NCBI RefSeq assembly: GCF_030272615.1
Contig: NW_026729257.1
Span: 60,308 to 124,307 of the forward strand
Direction of reading: 5' to 3'
DNA from: Cryptomeria japonica
Taxonomy: Eukaryota; Streptophyta; Pinopsida; Cupressales; Cupressaceae
DNA: 64,000 bases
Shown here: positions 1 through 10,870 of the stretch, piece by piece
Layout of the letters: every line of letters begins with the position of its first letter
How positions within the stretch are numbered: position 1 is the first letter of the stretch
The notes under the pieces: model-generated
The model's input: only the letters and a program-made list of their open reading frames with translations
What the model was told of the DNA's origin: nothing
The model's database searches: none
Made by a program: the position numbers and the translations under genes

Positions 1-1370
1 ATCATATCTCAGGACATGAACTTGGAGCTTACCAGAATTCCCTCTCTTGATGAAGTTCGCAATGTGGTCTTCTCTTTTGAAGGTAACAAGGTCCCCGACC
101 CTGATTGTTTCCCTCTTTTTTTCTTTTAGAATTTTTGGTAGATTATTTGTATTGATGTGGTCGCTATGGCTCAAGAATTTTTTGGATCCCTCTCTCTCCT
201 GAAGGAACTGAACGCCACCTTCCTTGTCCTCATCCCTAGGAAACCTGATGCCTTCTCTTTTCAGGATTTTAGACCTATTATCCTTTGCAATTCTCTTTAT
301 AAATATTCACCAAGATTATGATGCTCAGGTTAAAGATTCTCATCCCCTCTTTAATTTATAAACATCAAACTAGGTTTGTCCCTAGGTGATAGATCCTGGA
401 TTTTGTTATTGTGGTGCATGAGAATATCCACTCCCTTTCTATCAATAAAAAATTTGGTTTTTTCTGAAATTGGACCTGTTGAAAGCTTTTGATAGAGTCA
501 ATTGGAGCTTTCTCCTCCGAATCCTTAGGGCTTTTGGATTCACAAATAACTTCATCCAGATCATTGGGCAATGTGTTTCCACCCCAAAACTTTATGTGTT
601 GATTAATGAATCTGCCTCTTGTTTCTTCTCTGTGTCTAGGGGCATAAGACAAGGAAATCCTCTATCCCTTTCCTTTTCATTCTGATGAGTGAAGCTCTTA
701 GTAAAATTATTCAAAGGGAAGTTAGAAATGGCAATATGGGCTTACGACCCTCCTCTCAGGCCTCCACATGCTCTCACCAACAATTTGTCATTGATACTCT
801 ATTGATGGGGGAAAGTTCGGTTAAAGAAGCTAAGAATTTAAAAAAGACTCTGAATATCTATGAACATGGTTCGGGGCAAAAAATTAGCTTGGCTCAAAGC
901 TCCATTTTCTTCTTTAATACCCCTAAACACAAGAAAATGAATATTGCGTTGATTATTGGCTGTAAAGTTGGATCTTTGGTTGACTCCTATTTAGGTCTTC
1001 CTCTCTACCATGGTCCGACTCCAAAATCCTTCTGGGCGAATCTTATAGACAAATTCCTAAACAAGTTGGCTGGGTGGAAAGGCACTTTGTTAAGCCAAGC
1101 TGGTAAACTCCAGCTACTCAAAGCCTCACTTCAGAGCCTCGCAGTTTATGCTATGAGCTTATTCGAGATCCCAGCCAAAATTGCTGCTAAACTGGAAAGA
1201 ATTCAAAAAAAGAAATTGTGGACTAGAATTGAATCTAAGAATAGATTACATCTTGTGGCTTGGAATCAGGTTTACCTTCCCAAATCCATGGGGGGACTGG
1301 AAATCCAGAATCTTAGAGGTTTCAATAAAGCCCTTGATGGCCAAGAAGCTATGGAGATGTCTTAAAGAGA
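1..1370 (+). pseudogene. LINE reverse transcriptase domain, broken
   Basis: This stretch would copy the LINE RNA into DNA at a nicked target. Visible blocks in order are EGNKVPDPD-like residues near 85-110, DFRPI near 265-285, KAFDRVNW near 485-505, and GIRQGNPLS near 640-670. The catalytic FADD box has become FVID near 786-797, so the key aspartate pair is damaged. The downstream part (thumb-like region with GLPLYHG near 1000) is open from 685 to 1365. The 5' half needs frame changes and contains several stops. Family assignment is secure; activity is excluded. Confidence 0.87.
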
Positions 1371-2390
1371 ATACTAAATGGATTGACATATTCAAACATA
1401 AATAACACATTCTAGATATCTAAAACACTCTCAAAAATTATGATCTTCCCAATGTTGTTTCTGATTTATGGAGCAATTTCTATGGCTCCTCCAAAGTTAT
1501 CTTGCATGGTTGCAGATAGATGTTGGGGAATGGTTCCAAAATTGGATTTTGGGATGACTTGTGGACTGGTGATGGCCCCCTATCGGACTCTGTTTGGGAT
1601 CCTCCCTTCAAAGAATTATATCTCAGAAAAATTGGCGTCTGGGTGGTTGATTATTTTAGAGATGGAGTTTGGTTGGACCTCACCTCTATGGATAATGCTC
1701 TATTACCTATGCAACCCCGGTTGAATTGTATTCACATCCCTCGTTCTCAAGGAGATGATGAAGTGTTCTGGAATTTCTCATCTTCTAGGAAGTTCAAGGT
1801 TGTTGATGCTTATAAGTTCATCTCCAGAAGCTTCTCCCCCCCCTTTTGGGCTGGTATCTAGAACAAGCACTTAATTCCTAAAATTAACATTTTTTTCTAG
1901 TTGTTTATGTAGGGTAAGATCTCTACCATCAACACTATTTGTAGAAGAGGTATTCCTCTTACCAATAGATGTTTTCTTTGGAAAGAGGTAGAGGAAAATG
2001 CTAGCCATCTGCTACTTCATTGCGCCTTTGCCAAGGATATCTGCAATCACTTCCTTAAGATCTGAAACATTGTTTGGGTCTTCCCTGACACTATCCATAG
2101 AATGTGGTTTGAATGGAAATTCCCCTCTAATAATCAAGCTTTGGTATTTCTCTAGAATTTATCTCTTCCGCATTTTGCCTGGGGCATTTGGAAAGAAAGA
2201 AACAATAGAGTTTATAGGGATTTGGAAACTCCTACATTTGTTGTGGCTATTAAAATTCTCTTTTCTACCAAGGATAATTTTCTGCACTACTGTCCCAGTA
2301 GAAAGAATGATCATCCCCTCCCTACTCTCCAGGAGGATTGGGATACTATCAATCAGTGGCAAATTAACTAGAATATGGCCATTCCTGTGC
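1371..2390 (+). pseudogene. LINE connection region with zf-RVT segment, broken
   Basis: Between reverse transcriptase and RNase H, pieces in different frames match plant LINE connection regions: GNGSKIGFWDDLW near 1525-1565, then near 1930-2030 a zinc-binding pattern with Cys-Arg-Arg-Gly, an Arg-Cys pair and a SHLLLHC block typical of zf-RVT. Stops occur at 1861 and elsewhere. The assignment rests on motif order as much as on individual residues. Confidence 0.75.
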
Positions 2391-2863
2391 ATAAAACCAA
2401 GCAAAGAAAACAAAATGTCCTTTGGCATCCTCCCCCTATGGGTTGGATCAAAATCAATGTGGATGGGGCAGCTAAAGGAAATCCTTGGTCGGTCGGGTGC
2501 GGGGGAGTGGCTAGGAATCATTCTGGTCTATTGGTTTTTGTGGTGGGGCTCCCTCTAGGCACCTAGTCTAACCACTATGCAGAAGCCAGTGGCATTGGGT
2601 TAGACATGGCTAAAAAAGAAGGCTTTACAAAAGGCTAGTTGGAGTTTGACTCACTAAACATTGTCAACTGTCTAAGTGGATGCATGGATGCTAGCTGGAC
2701 GATAGCTAATCTGATCAAGGATTGTCGGGAAGGCAATAAAGCAGCAGATCTACTAGCCAATCTGGTGGTGGGATACATGGTGACCAAATGGTGGACTAGT
2801 AGGGATTCATTCCCCAAAAACCTGTGCGAGTTGGCCCATGATGATTACGCCCACCTATGTTAA
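2391..2863 (+). pseudogene. LINE C-terminal RNase H domain, broken
   Basis: The first block, INVDGAAKGNP near 2450-2490, carries the first catalytic aspartate. YAEASG near 2577-2593 carries the glutamate, and EFDSLNIVNCL near 2641-2675 carries the next aspartate. The C-terminal block with NKAADLLANL lies near 2736-2766 and the reading frame closes at 2863. A stop at about 2564 and another at about 2637 interrupt it. Plant LINEs commonly end in this domain, which removes RNA from the RNA-DNA hybrid. Confidence 0.82.
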
Positions 2864-2975
2864 TCAATGATCGATCATCATGATTTTATAGAGTTGATGG
2901 GGAAATGACTCATTTTGGTTTTCCCTAACTGAAGATCTAGAAACTTTCCTGGTGCCTGGATTTTATGTCTTATTG

Positions 2976-3075
2976 TGTGGCCCATCTTTTGCTATTGTTT
3001 GGAGACTTTTCTAGTGTGGCCCATTTCCTGTGATTGCTTGGAGCCTTTTGTAGTGTGGCCCATTTTTTGCTATTT
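2976..3075 (+). repeat. 39-bp tandem repeat, about 2.6 copies
   Basis: Units begin GTGTGGCCCAT at 2976, 3015 and 3054, an exact 39-bp period. A more diverged partial copy may precede it from about 2940. The array lies directly upstream of the ATG at 3092, so it could be monomer-type 5' sequence of the next element. That role is inference; the repeat itself is plain. Confidence 0.85.
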
Positions 3076-3091
3076 GGTGACCAAGAGCATA

Positions 3092-4630
3092 ATGGGTGGG
3101 GACAAGAATAGGCAAGAACCATCTACTTATGAGAAATGGAAGAAAAACAAGGATGTATGGCAAGAAATCATTGATGGGGGAATCATCCCCTTCCTGGATC
3201 GGCTATATGGCCCTTCTCCTTTGCTCACGGAGGCCTTTGCCAACGGGTGGAAAAAAGGGATCTTGAGGGCTTATGGAACCTTGGTGGTGATGGTCACTAG
3301 TCTGGCGATGACTGGCAGAAGATTTTATAGGTTTAGGAAAACTCGGGAGGAGGACTTGACGAGTTTCTTTGACAAAGACAAGGAGCGCTCTAGAGTCACC
3401 AAGATGGCTAATGGCAGCTACAATAGGAAAGATCTTATGGATCCCTAGACTGACATGGGCGAGTTCATAAAGAGGTATATTATGCTTGATGGTAGATATG
3501 ACAGCATCTTTTCCTATCACTTTACCATTTTGAATCATTTTAGGCATGGTAAAATCATTTCTGGTCCTTTCTATCTGGCCTCCTCTTTAAAAAATATCCT
3601 GGAAAATCCAAACAACCATGTTCTCCACAAAGGGCTTATTGTGCACATCATAGGGTATCCTAAGCCCCTTGAAGTTGTGCCCTCTCTAACTGAGACTGAC
3701 CATCAGACTAATATCTAGGATGTCTCTGACTCATATATGGATTTGGAGGATTGTGGGGGTGTCATTCCTCTTGATGACCTTGATTATAAATGTGCGGAAG
3801 AAGGGGAGATGATGGTCACCCCTGGGACATTTAGCAATAAGAATCCTCCCAGATGGGTGGCTAGCAAATATAAAACCACCAGCAAAACTGATTTTTAAGG
3901 CCGAGCCCCTCTCTAAAAAGAAGAAGTTGGCGGCTAAGGACTATGGTCTGAAGAATTCGGATCAGGAAATAAAATTGGACATCTCCATCAACGTCGTGAA
4001 AGAAAAATAGGGGACCATGGCCAAAGAAGAGAATAGTAGGATACAGAGGACTGGTAATCTGATGAACCTGGTAATGGAAGCTACTAGAAGCTAGGAGAGA
4101 TGTTGGAAGTGGGTGGAGCAAGAAATTGATACCCTCAAAGTGGGGGTTAAAGAGATTGTTGAAATATTCACTGCTTCCCCTGAGCCCAGCAAATCCGAGA
4201 AACTCATGATTATGACCCAAAAGCTCTCCCAGGATGTCAAGGTGATGAAATCCAATCATGAACATAGAATTGAAAAGGTGGAACATTCTATGGTGGAGAT
4301 AAAGAAAAACCTCAAGAACCTGGTTGACATAAGAAAAGAAGCCATGAACAACATTATAGAGGGGCTTGAAAAGATCAATGCCATGGTTGTTGATTATAGA
4401 TCCTACCACAGTGAACCAGTGAAAGATCTTGGAGGGGAAGATATGGCTTCTGGAGACAACAAAACCACTGGTCCTAGTTCCAAAACCAAAAGAAGGAGCA
4501 ACCACAAGGGTAGCTCCAGATTCATTATGGAGGAGCTGGCATCCAGAAGAACAAGGATGTGGTGCACTCTCTTAATTGAGGGTTTTTGTTTTGTTTTGTC
4601 TTGCTTGTCTGCATCTCTTTTGCTTTCGTG
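3092..4630 (+). pseudogene. Unidentified ORF: LDGR/YHF/LNHFRH/LHKGLI domain plus coiled coil
   Basis: I do not recognise a named family. The frame opens with MGGDKN at 3092 and is broken by stops near 3446, 3716 and 3897. A globular segment holds LDGRY (near 3484), YHF (near 3510), LNHFRH (3530-3547) and LHKGLI (3624-3641). The same blocks in the same order occur on the minus strand at 22.3-23.2 kb. An acidic, then basic linker follows. Residues encoded at 4113-4400 are rich in Glu, Lys and Leu/Ile and look like a coiled coil, ending in a basic KTKRRSNHKG tail. Layout resembles a nucleic-acid-binding structural protein of a retroelement, but that is inference. Confidence 0.5.
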
Positions 4631-4742
4631 ACTGTTCGGGGATGCTTCCCTATTTTGATGTTGGTTCATGTATGTTTGGCTGATGGCCGATTTATGTAAA
4701 AATTTTGGTTTCGAGTCCATATAAAACCTATTTATCTTTATC

Positions 4743-6643
4743 AAAAACAAAGAAGAGAGCCAGACATCTCATTCTTCAAGAAGAATCTGAGGGAACTAAG
4801 TATGATGAAGAGTAGAAGAAGCTAAAGGCAACCAGTAAGAAATCTAAATCTGTAGGGGAAATCCCTAAGCAAAATATTTCTATTGATGTTACATCTTGGA
4901 AGCCAGTGATTCATTTTGAGAGGGCTCTGAAGCTATTAAAGAAAAAGCATTTTGATAATGTAAAGGAATATTTTGATTCATTTGATGAAGGTCAAAAACA
5001 ATAAATTATTCAAGAGGTAATCAATTACCTATGTCAAAATAAACAGTTACGTCATGAGATTCATAAGGAAATCCCTGATTCCTTATATTCAATTATTGAA
5101 AATAAATGGCAAATGGTTGTAGATCAGGATCAAGAAATTATTGATAGACTTTTTATTCAATATTTTCCTGAGTTGTCTCAAGATGAATTATTACCATTGC
5201 TTGCTAAATTTAAAGGGCAATTTAATTCAAGATCAAGGAGAATGAAACTATTGGTAGGCATAATTAAGGAAGTTGAAAATGATACTCATCAAGAAGCAAA
5301 GGCTATTCAAAGGATGGATGCACTTTTGAGAGGATGATAATAAACCTGGTCAAACTGAGACTGGAGCTCCACCAAAGCTAGATGCTGAAGATTTTATTAC
5401 ATTGAATGTTGTCTATCCTATCAAGAATAAGGATGACACTAGTTCTCCATTGGTTATATTCTTTATAGATGACACAAAAGAAATCTAGGACATTGTTGAC
5501 ACAACTAACAATGTCATTGAACCAGTTAAGGAAACTGACCAACGACCAGGCATTACTGATACATAGGAAGTAGTTGAAGCACCGGTCAATGAACCAAGTG
5601 TGGATATCCAACTGCCAACGGAAAAAGAATACCAAGTTGAAAGTCAATTGCCACCGGTCACTATAGCTACACAGGAGGAACAAACAAACAGAGAAAGAGA
5701 AACCAAAGAAATAGGTTGAAGAGAAGGAGACTGGAAAGAAAAAGGATGAAGAGAAAGAGAAAACAAAGGAGAAGATAGCAGAGAAAAAAGATGAAAAGGA
5801 AAAAGAAAAGGTGAAGTAGCAAACTAATGATGATGAGGACTCAATCAGTATACAAGGTCCAATTGATGTGGAAAAATTGAGCGCATCTGAACTTATGGAG
5901 ATTTCTTTTGTTATGCAATCTAGGGATCAAAAGAAAAGATTGAAAGAGCAAAGAAAATAAGCAGAAACAATTCAGATTGTTGTTGACATTTTGTCAAGTC
6001 TCCTACCAGAGACTGACACTGGTAATTTGTACACCCCTATTTCCAAGCTTGGATGGGCTAGTTACTGATGCTACTGACAAAATGAAATCTCTTGAAGAGG
6101 TAGCTCATGCCTTAGCTGAAAAAGGTTATAGGAAGAAAAGGGGAGAGAAACTAATGTCAGATATAGATAAAGGCAAGATTGATTTATCTGTGAAAAAAGA
6201 TCTTTTGAGAACCGCTATAGAAAAATGAGGTAAAATTTTGGCCAGTACATCTAAAGTTTATTTCTTCTATTATGATTTGAAGCAAAAGCTTGAAGAAATA
6301 GAGAAAGAACTAGAGCAGATAAGTGCTGCATATAACCCTGTACAAGATTCAGCTTTAGATTTTGGCAAATCATTTAATATTATGCAACATATGTTAGATG
6401 TCTATGATTTTGAACAAGTTGAGCAAGTTAGATCCTTGAAAGAACTGAAGAACCAGTTGATCCCCAACTTGAAATTCTACAGAGGACATATAAGGATTCT
6501 GAAGCAATTTTGGCTACACCAAAGATGGGCATAGTGGATGCAATGGAAGAATTTACTGCACAAGTTATGAAAACTATTGATATCACTGAAACATTATTAG
6601 AGACATCGGACAACGATTTTGCATAGATGAAGTCTCATTTCAC
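4743..6643 (+). pseudogene. Coiled-coil, Lys/Glu-rich ORF of a plus-strand LTR element, broken
   Basis: One long degenerate frame can be followed from about 4743 (reading ARHLILQEESEG) to about 6640, with stops near 4816, 5002, 5335, 5487 and 5563 and several frame changes. The N-terminal half is helical-looking, including DQDQEIIDRLFIQYFPELSQDELL. The middle (5690-5820) is almost only Lys and Glu. The C-terminal part (6240-6520) has heptad-like LKQKLEEIEKELEQI. No protease, integrase or polymerase motif is seen, although the ORF runs up to the polypurine tract and LTR. That fits a non-autonomous LTR element or an extra 3' ORF. Function unknown. Confidence 0.55.
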
Positions 6644-6740
6644 TAACATTTTCTTAAGACTTCCATTAGGAAAACTCTTATATTTATGTAGTTTTTGATG
6701 CAAATTTTGATTTAACTTTTCAATTTGGCATTGTTGTCAA

Positions 6741-6870
6741 AGGGGGAGTAGAAATATGTATGTGATGTAAAATTTTGTATGTACTATTAAGGGGGAGTCT
6801 CTACATTTTTGTAAGCACACTTCGTTGTCTCAAAATTTTCTAAGTGTTTCCATCAATGCCAAAGGGGGAG
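6741..6870 (+). promoter_or_regulatory. Three GGGGGAG polypurine motifs before the LTR
   Basis: AAAGGGGGAG-type motifs occur near 6740-6748, 6789-6797 and 6861-6870. The last abuts the LTR start TGTTGGC at 6873 and is the natural plus-strand primer for DNA synthesis. The two upstream copies may be extra or decoy tracts. The minus-strand copia element in this window uses an equivalent tract at 8989-9002. Confidence 0.7.
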
Positions 6871-7326
6871 ATTGTTGGCTTGATGATGATTTTTGTATTG
6901 GATGACTTTATGTGTTGTCACTGATGGAACACATATACACACACATATTAGTTAAGTCAACTAGTACAACTCCTAAGTCTTTGTATTGCAAACCAATATC
7001 ATTTGTATAGAGAAGTCCAACTGGTATATGTAGACAATCGATATATGCAGGAATGACAATTAGTTTTGGTCAATTCCACTGACACCAATTTCGAGATGCA
7101 GCGGAGATCGACAAGAAGATGAATGATGGGAAATCAGTATATGAATTTGAAGCAGTTAACACTCAACTGGTATCGATGTTCAAATTGGTTTCACAGATTA
7201 TGTGATGAGTTATCTCTAACGTACAGCTTTGGCGGTGATCTGTGATGTGTTATGGAAGATTTTCCATATAAACTAAACCTAGGAAATCGTGATGACGTTC
7301 TTGAGGCTGACATGAAATCTAATGTC

Positions 7327-7334
7327 TATAAAAA
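7327..7334 (+). promoter_or_regulatory. Putative TATA box of the plus-strand LTR
   Basis: The sequence TATAAAAA lies in the LTR about 450 bases after its TG start, a plausible place for the LTR promoter. Only the motif supports it. Confidence 0.4.
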
Positions 7335-7477
7335 GACATTGTGATGAAATATTTTTGTGATGAAAGATCTGAGTTTTGTTAAGAGTTACAGTTGATGCAA
7401 ATTGTAGAGTATGGCGGTTATGCAGTATTCAATGAGTAGAAAAGGATCTATACAAGCAAGATGTGCTATTTCTAGAT

Positions 7478-7482
7478 CATAC
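7478..7482. repeat. Target-site duplication (left) of the minus-strand copia element
   Basis: CATAC immediately precedes the left LTR end. The matching sequence right of the other LTR is CATAT at 21837-21841, a four-of-five match, as expected for an old 5-bp copia duplication. Confidence 0.65.
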
Positions 7483-8987
7483 TGATGAATAATGATGAAC
7501 ATTAAATACCCAACAGGTACTGAGAAGGGGGGGGGGTGAATCAATACACACAAAAACTTCTTTAACAACTTAAACTACAAAGACTACACTAACTAGTAAA
7601 CAACATCACCGATCTAAAACAAGGCACTATTGGTAACACACAGTATGACTGTGAAAGACATAAATTGGTTCATCTAGATCATCTTCAGACCTAACATCTC
7701 ATCTCAACTTCACCCATATGCTTAAGCAACTAATACATCCAAAATGCAATGACCACTGGATCAACATGCTTTATCGCTTAATAGAAAACATAAAAACATC
7801 ACATGAAAAAGAATCACACATAACACACTGATTTTTCATGTGGAAACCCAGCTAGGAAAAACCATGGTGGGGATGAATACCCACAAGTTGTTCTTGAATT
7901 CTTCTGGAGTCTACCCTGTTACGAGCCTAGTCATGTTAAAGACTTTACAACAGGTTTAGTTAGGAACCAATCCTGCTAGGGATCACCCAGTTAAGGGATG
8001 GCTAAATACTCAGTTAGAGGTTAAAACCCCGTTAAAGGTTACCTTGTCAGAGGATTTAAAGAACTCAATGATTTTGAGTCACCCTGTTAAAAGATTTATA
8101 AAAAGCCTGTTAATACTACCTAGTAAAGGGATTTTCCAACTACTGAAATGGTTAGAAGTCAATAGGTAATACACTAATCTGATAACAACACTCAATGCCA
8201 AGGCAGATCCACTTCAGTTCCTTTACATTTGCAATCACACTCTACAGATCTCTACTCATTGCACCGGTCTGGCAAGAATCAAGTATCTCTTCACTTGGAT
8301 ACACACACAACTTTTTCCAACCACTTGAAATGAGAATCAACATTGACCTTATAGACAACAATTAGGTTGATAGCCAAAACCTAAAACCCTAAGCATCTAG
8401 GTTAACAATATAGTCGGTTCAATCCTGACCGTTCAAACACATTACATAGAATAAAACAATCTTGAATAAATCTCAAGACATTCTCCATCATTCGTTCTTC
8501 ACCGCTTCTGGAAGTTGATAACCCATCACACGCTCTCCACCGTTTACTGAGACTTCACACATTCCTAAGGTAAATAGAATCAATCTTCTTCATGCAAGAT
8601 TCAAAAGAAGATTCTTCACACGCACAAGGCTGAAGTGGCAAAGTGATCTCATCTTCATTTCAATGCTAACTCATCATAGAATATTGTCAGTTGAATTACA
8701 TAGACTTAGAATGTATCAACTGGAAACCCTGAAGCTAAGACAACCAACCGGTAGTCATATCAAATGAAACCCCGATACAAACTTTGCATATACCGGTTCA
8801 CATTCCAACATACCGGTTCACCTTTCCGCATATACCAGTTCACATCATCATACCGGTACTTCATACAATCATACTGGTTCTCTTGCCAGTTTGCTTTCTT
8901 CAATATACCAGTTCATACTTCAGCATATTGACATCAATGACAACATACAATATCATCATGTCATCCAACTCTGCACATATGCCAAAA
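7483..8987 (-). repeat. 3' LTR of the minus-strand copia element
   Basis: It aligns along its length with the right LTR at 20336-21836, with scattered substitutions and small indels. On the minus strand its first bases are TTTTGGC rather than TGTTGGC, so the terminal TG has mutated. The outer end reads TTCATCA. Several imperfect copies of a CTGTTAAAG-type motif occur around 7915-8135. A CTATAAGG TATA-like motif lies near 8348-8355 on the minus strand. Confidence 0.9.
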
Positions 8988-8988
8988 A

Positions 8989-9002
8989 TCTCCCCCTTTG
9001 GC
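8989..9002 (-). promoter_or_regulatory. Polypurine tract of the copia element
   Basis: On the minus strand the sequence GCCAAAGGGGGAGA directly precedes the 3' LTR. It is the RNase H-resistant primer for plus-strand synthesis in LTR elements and matches the tract of the neighbouring plus-strand element. Confidence 0.8.
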
Positions 9003-9340
9003 ATTGATGGCAATATACAAAGATATCTCTCTGCTTCACATCTTCTCCCAATATCTTCCATATTATATGTCTTGAATACTACAGATATCTTCTCTGCTTC
9101 ACATCTTCTCCTGCTTTGACAACAATGCCAAAATGGAGGCACAGACATCCATGTTCCACTATGCTTCTCCCCCTGAGGAGTAGCATCCTTCAACACACCA
9201 ATCATGAAAGATTTGGCAATGCAATGCCTGACTAATGTGGAGGACATACCTTTATTTCACCTCTTGAAAGGGAAACACCCCTAATTCACCTCTTAAATAG
9301 GTAAATGTAGCCTTTGGTAGAGGCTTGGTGAATATATCTG

Positions 9341-9640
9341 CTAACTATTCCTTACTGGAAACATTATCCAATACAACCTCTTTGTTCTGAACTTTCTCCC
9401 TCAAGAAATGATACTTGAGCTCGAAGTGCTTGGTTCTAGCATGCAAAACCAGATTCTTGGAAATATTAATTGCACTTTTGTTGTCACAAAATACACTCAC
9501 CGGTTTAGATACAGGGACTTTGAAACCACTTAGTACATGCTTCATCCAAATTGTCTGAGTGCAGTTCATAAATTTTGCTACATATTCTGCTTTTGCTGTA
9601 GACTGAGAGATACAACTGTGCTACTTACTCATCCATGAGA
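9341..9640 (-). pseudogene. copia RNase H domain, degenerate
   Basis: On the minus strand the segment begins with STAKAEYVA (the usual copia STAEAEYIA block) and continues into VFCDNKSAINISKN, ARTKHFELKYHFLRE and a short tail ending near 9341. These are the conserved copia RNase H blocks, including the catalytic aspartate in CDNKSA and the RTKHI/E helix. A frame change separates it from the RT domain. Degrades the RNA template during reverse transcription in intact relatives. Confidence 0.85.
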
Positions 9641-9899
9641 CTAGTCTACCACCAAGAAAGAATGCACCACCGGTTGTGCTCTTCCAGTTGTCCACATTAC
9701 CAGCCCAATCAGCATCTGTAAACACTTTGAGATTGAAATCGTTATTGTATGGATATCACAATCCATAATCTATAGTTCCCTTCAAATATCTAAGAATCCG
9801 CTTGACTGCTACCAACTGGGATTCTCTTGGAATTTTTTGAAAACGTGCAGCACTGCCCACTGCATGTGCTATGTCTGGTCTACTATGTACTACATAGTA

Positions 9900-10870
9900 C
9901 AACTTACCAATCACTAATCAGTATTCCTTCTCATTCACCAATACTGAGTCATCTTCTTTTGACAATTTACAACTGGTCATCATCGGTGTAGCAAGCGGTT
10001 TGTTGTCTTCCATGCCAAAGGTCTTCAACACCTCTTTGACATACTTGGATTGAGTGATAAAGATACCATCTTTCATTTGTTGAATATGTAGTCCAATGAA
10101 GAACTTAATCTCTCCAATTAGTGACATCTCAAATTCTTTCTTCGTCTCATCTGCAAATGCATGGCTCATCTTGTCATCTCCACCAAAAATTATGTCATCA
10201 ACAAACACTTCACAGATTAGAATCTGATCTCCTTCTGACTTCAAATATATATTGCTATCTTCACTTGTTCTTTCAAATCCAATCTACACAAGATGGGAGT
10301 ATAAACGTTCATACCATTCTCTAGGTGCCTACTTCAATCCATACAAGGCTTTATGTAGCCTACACACCATATCACTGTCTTCTGATAGGGCAAACCCATC
10401 TGGTTGTTCTATATACACTTCATCTTCAAGTATTCCATTCAGGAATGCATATTTTACATCCATTTGATACACTTTGAATCCCTTGAAGGCTACATATGCA
10501 AGAAGCATTCAAACTCCTTCTAATCTAGCTACTGGAGAAAAGGTTTCTCCATAGTCTTCTCCTTCTTCTTGAGCATATCCCTTACATACCAATCTTTCTT
10601 TGTTTCTTACCACTGTGCTATCTTCATTCAGCTTCTTTTGAAGAACCCATTTGGTGCCAATAACATTTTTGTGCTCAGGTCTGGGTACCAAAGACCATGT
10701 ACCATTCTTTTCTATTTGGTCAAGTTTCTCTTCCATAGCCTTAATCCAGTCTTCATCTTTATGTGCCTCTTTAAATGTTTTGGGCTCAAATTCAGAGATC
10801 ATGCAAGAATTTTCTCTGACCTTTCTTCTTGTAAGAATTTCTACATCCTTATCTCCTATGATCTGTTTTG
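9900..10870 (-). pseudogene. copia reverse transcriptase domain, degenerate
   Basis: Minus-strand blocks in order are WIKAMEEKLDQIEKNGTW (10735-10680), GTKWVLQKKL, ERLVCKGYAQEEGEDYGETF (near 10600-10540), DVKYAFLNG (near 10460-10430), ALYGLK followed by a stop (near 10350), APREWY, and FVDDIIFGG near 10182-10208 as the YVDD catalytic box with Tyr to Phe. KYVKEVLKTFGMED and PMMTSCKLSKEDD follow. At least three in-frame stops break it. Domain identity is certain; it is not functional. Confidence 0.92.

Larger units (their letters stand above)
1..2863 (+). mobile_element. LINE (L1-like non-LTR retrotransposon) ORF2 remnant
   Basis: Reading on the plus strand across several frames gives the usual order of a plant LINE ORF2: reverse transcriptase, connection region with a zinc-binding (zf-RVT) segment, then a terminal RNase H. 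The 5' part, including any ORF1 and endonuclease, lies before the window. Many stops and frame changes show it is dead. No poly(A) tail is visible straight after the RNase H; an unrelated-looking unit with 39-bp repeats follows at about 2976. Confidence 0.88.
2940..4752 (+). mobile_element. Retroposon-like unit with LDG-domain/coiled-coil ORF and LINE-like 3' tail
   Basis: A unit made of short tandem repeats, one long degenerate ORF, a T-rich 3' region and an A-rich end (near 4738-4750). The last 45 bases before the A-rich end closely resemble the 3' end of the independent retroposon at 25143-26201: both have GGTTTC, then an AAAACCT core followed by TTT and a run of A. Its 3' junction lies inside the reading frame of the following LTR element, so it (or a longer LINE) inserted there. 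The 5' boundary is uncertain. It may be separate from the LINE at 1-2863, or part of it. Confidence 0.5.
6873..7482 (+). mobile_element. 3' LTR of plus-strand copia-like element, first part
   Basis: The LTR starts TGTTGGC directly after the polypurine tract. At 7482 it is interrupted by a copia element whose target duplication is CATAC (7478-7482); the rest resumes at 21837. The start resembles that of the intruder's LTR (TGTTGGCACA), so the two belong to related families in opposite orientation. The full LTR would be about 1.1 kb. Confidence 0.72.

Noticed and set aside
3203-3547. Minus-strand 114-residue frame
   Set aside because: Shadow of the plus-strand LDG-domain ORF, whose motif blocks recur elsewhere in the window.
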